Positions 62,661 to 64,000 of a DNA stretch of 64,000 bases are shown piece by piece. The DNA comes from Desulfovibrio subterraneus. GTDB taxonomy: Bacteria; Desulfobacterota; Desulfovibrionia; Desulfovibrionales; Desulfovibrionaceae. The position numbers and the translations under genes were made by a program. The stretch covers positions 1,037,574 to 1,101,573 of the forward strand of contig NZ_BLVO01000013.1 in NCBI RefSeq assembly GCF_013340285.1. Reading direction: 5' to 3'. The stretch's first letter is position 1, and every line of letters begins with the position of its first letter. The notes under the pieces are model-generated. The model saw only the letters and a program-made list of their open reading frames with translations, had not been told where the DNA came from and made no database searches.

Positions 62661-63293
62661 CTAGCGGGTGGAGTCAGAGGAAACGTCGGAAGCAATACCT
62701 TTCTGATGAGGCAACGCCGCGGTTCCGGCGACTATGTCACTCTGGCCTGCAGAGGTATCAGCGGCACGTTTATCAGCTGCAAGCTCTGCGGCTTCTCTCT
62801 CGGCCTTCTTCTTCTGGTACTTCTTGATCAGCCGGATCATGCGCTTTTGTCTGTAGCGGTTCACAGCCTTGAAGGCCAGTATATACGTGACAAAGGCGCC
62901 GGGCACACCAAGAATCAAACCTCCGGTGAACATGACCACCACAAGGCCCCAGCCCTGCTCTATCATGGCTTTGAGTTCCAGATGGTGAAAGTCCAGCTCG
63001 GGCGTATCCACCGGCATGATCATGCGTCCCACATAGTAGAGCATGGTATAGAAAGGGATCAGGTTTACCGGATTGGAAATCCATGTACCGAGTGCTGCAG
63101 GAATCTTGCTGGCTCTGAAGACAAAGGCAAGGGAAAGAGCCACTATGGTCTGAAAAGGTATGACGGGTAGAAAACCGACAAAAACGCCAACCGCCAGCCC
63201 CATGGCAACGGAATGAGTAGAGGCCTTCAGGCGCATGACCCGAAGGTAGTTGTATCTGAGCGTCCGCTTGAATGTTTCCCATCGTTGCTGCAC
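62661..63293 (-). CDS. DUF2062 membrane protein
   Basis: A 210-residue protein with two or three membrane segments and the DUF2062 core (STHSVAMGLAVGVFVGFLPVIPFQT..., then GTWISNPVNLIPFYTMLYYVGR). The C-terminal 50 residues are a charged then low-complexity cytoplasmic tail. Function unknown; related domains are sometimes fused to glycosyltransferases. It lies between rsmA and an EF-G-like gene, on the same strand. Confidence 0.92.
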   Translation of the reverse strand: MQQRWETFKRTLRYNYLRVMRLKASTHSVAMGLAVGVFVGFLPVIPFQTIVALSLAFVFRASKIPAALGTWISNPVNLIPFYTMLYYVGRMIMPVDTPELDFHHLELKAMIEQGWGLVVVMFTGGLILGVPGAFVTYILAFKAVNRYRQKRMIRLIKKYQKKKAEREAAELAADKRAADTSAGQSDIVAGTAALPHQKGIASDVSSDSTR

Positions 63294-63339
63294 GAGCCAG
63301 AATCTCCCTGATTGATCGATCCAGTCTAAACAAGCTCAA

Positions 63340-64000
63340 TTACGAAAGCGTGTCGAAGCGGGCAAACTTGAGCATGAGTCCTGCCCTTCCCTGCGTGGCG
63401 GAACGTAAATCCGTCGAGAAGCCAAACAGCTTTCTCATGGGGGCAAGTGCCTGTACAACCTTCTGCCCCGCATGGTCAAACATGTTCCCAACCCGGGCCC
63501 CCTTCATGCCCAGCAGGCTGATGACATCGCCGACGTAGGAGTCGGGAACAGACACTTCCACATGCATGATGGGTTCAAGCAACACAGGGCCTGCAAGCTC
63601 CAGCACCTCCTTGAGGGCCAGCACCGCCGCCATGTGGTACCCGGCAACGCTTGACGCACCGTCCTTGCGCTCCATTGCAAGGATGGAGACATCGACATCC
63701 TGCACCGGATAGCCCTTCTGAACGCCACTGAACAAACTATCATTAATCCCTTGTTCCACTGCGTCAAGCCACTGCGCCGGCCATCCGTCGGTATTCATCT
63801 CGAAGCGGACGCGGTTGCCCTTGTCCCGCTCACGGGGGGCAATACGAACAGAAACCTTGCCAAAGTGATGCTGGTCGCCAAGCTCTCTATCAAACACGCC
63901 GGTCGCCTCGGCAGTCTTAGTCACGGCTTCCTGATACACAACCTGCGGATTGCCTGTTCGGGGTGATACCTTGTACTCCCTGCGCAGCCTGTCTATGACC
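63340..64000 (-). CDS. EF-G-like translation factor, C-terminal part (5' end beyond window)
   Basis: The last ~220 residues of an elongation factor G-type GTPase; the frame is open across base 64000, so the start and GTPase domain lie outside. Domain IV is present (GYPVQDVDVSIL...VLLEPIMHVEVSVPD) and so is domain V (GDVISLLGMKGARV...MRKLFGFSTDLRSATQGRAGLML). Domain V differs from typical translocase EF-G: LGMKGARVGNMFDHAGQKV replaces the usual LNSRRGRI-GMEDRGG. This looks like an EF-G paralogue, perhaps EF-G2 or a recycling factor, rather than the main one. Confidence 0.93.
   Translation of the reverse strand, partial: VIDRLRREYKVSPRTGNPQVVYQEAVTKTAEATGVFDRELGDQHHFGKVSVRIAPRERDKGNRVRFEMNTDGWPAQWLDAVEQGINDSLFSGVQKGYPVQDVDVSILAMERKDGASSVAGYHMAAVLALKEVLELAGPVLLEPIMHVEVSVPDSYVGDVISLLGMKGARVGNMFDHAGQKVVQALAPMRKLFGFSTDLRSATQGRAGLMLKFARFDTLS

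Noticed and set aside
1-64000. CRISPR arrays, prophage, complete insertion sequences, rRNA operons
   Set aside because: No regularly spaced direct repeats of CRISPR type, no phage structural genes, no intact transposase and no rRNA sequence were seen on reading both strands.

Overview
This 64 kb window is a stretch of core chromosome from a Gram-negative bacterium that most resembles the Desulfovibrionaceae (sulfate-reducing Desulfobacterota). Three things point there. The adenylate kinase carries the Cys-x5-His-x15-Cys-x2-Cys metal site known from Desulfovibrio gigas, with exactly its residue numbers. A precorrin-2 dehydrogenase/HemX-like/HemA block sits together, as expected where heme is made through siroheme. 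The dnaG-rpoD operon also carries mutS2 and a yqeY-type gene. GC looks moderately high, genes are tightly packed, and many have clear rho-independent terminators. I see no prophage, no intact insertion sequence and no CRISPR array.

Layout. 1-9.4 kb: protein quality control and transcription (Lon-like protease, Hsp20, GreA, parvulin, a five-repeat S1 protein, HtrA, HslU), then argB. 9.5-11.5 kb: a PilJ-type chemoreceptor and a small gene with a duplicated Cys motif. 11.5-14.1 kb: two glycosyltransferases. 14.3-19.7 kb: tetrapyrrole genes, tilS and adk. 19.8-22.1 kb: an ilvBN operon of the enterobacterial AHAS I type with a valine-rich leader peptide and attenuator. 22.2-25.2 kb: a hybrid histidine kinase and initiator tRNA-fMet. 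25.2-30.8 kb: envelope genes, TrkH/TrkA potassium uptake and S20. 31-41.6 kb: a long leftward cluster mfd - PPIase lipoprotein - SurA-like - RodZ-like - recO - glyQ - glyS. 41.7-44.1 kb: cheW, a small orphan gene, UDP-glucose dehydrogenase. 44.2-50.9 kb: a rightward operon pdxJ-acpS-nnr-CBS-tsaE-lysC-cimA. 51-54 kb: FMN-riboswitch-controlled ribB, a diguanylate cyclase and a secreted thermonuclease. 54-61 kb: a macromolecular-synthesis operon rpsU-yqeY-mutS2-dnaG-rpoD. 61-64 kb: a His-tailed small membrane protein, HU, rsmA, a DUF2062 protein and the C-terminal part of an EF-G-like GTPase.

How the genes work together. CimA (isoleucine from pyruvate) and the AHAS I-type IlvBN feed branched-chain amino-acid synthesis; LysC opens the aspartate family and ArgB works in arginine synthesis. 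The folding factors act in the cytoplasm (HslU, Lon-like, Hsp20, parvulin) and in the periplasm (HtrA, SurA-like, lipoprotein PPIase).

Most notable: (i) the ilvBN leader, where 13 of 16 consecutive codons are Val and a segment at the end of the leader ORF is 12/13 complementary to the terminator loop and 3' arm; (ii) the 76-residue protein with two copies of a Cys-x9-Cys motif, its own strong promoter and its own terminator; (iii) a near-consensus promoter ending five bases before the precorrin-2 dehydrogenase ATG, which predicts a leaderless mRNA. All calls come from reading the sequence; no database search was run.
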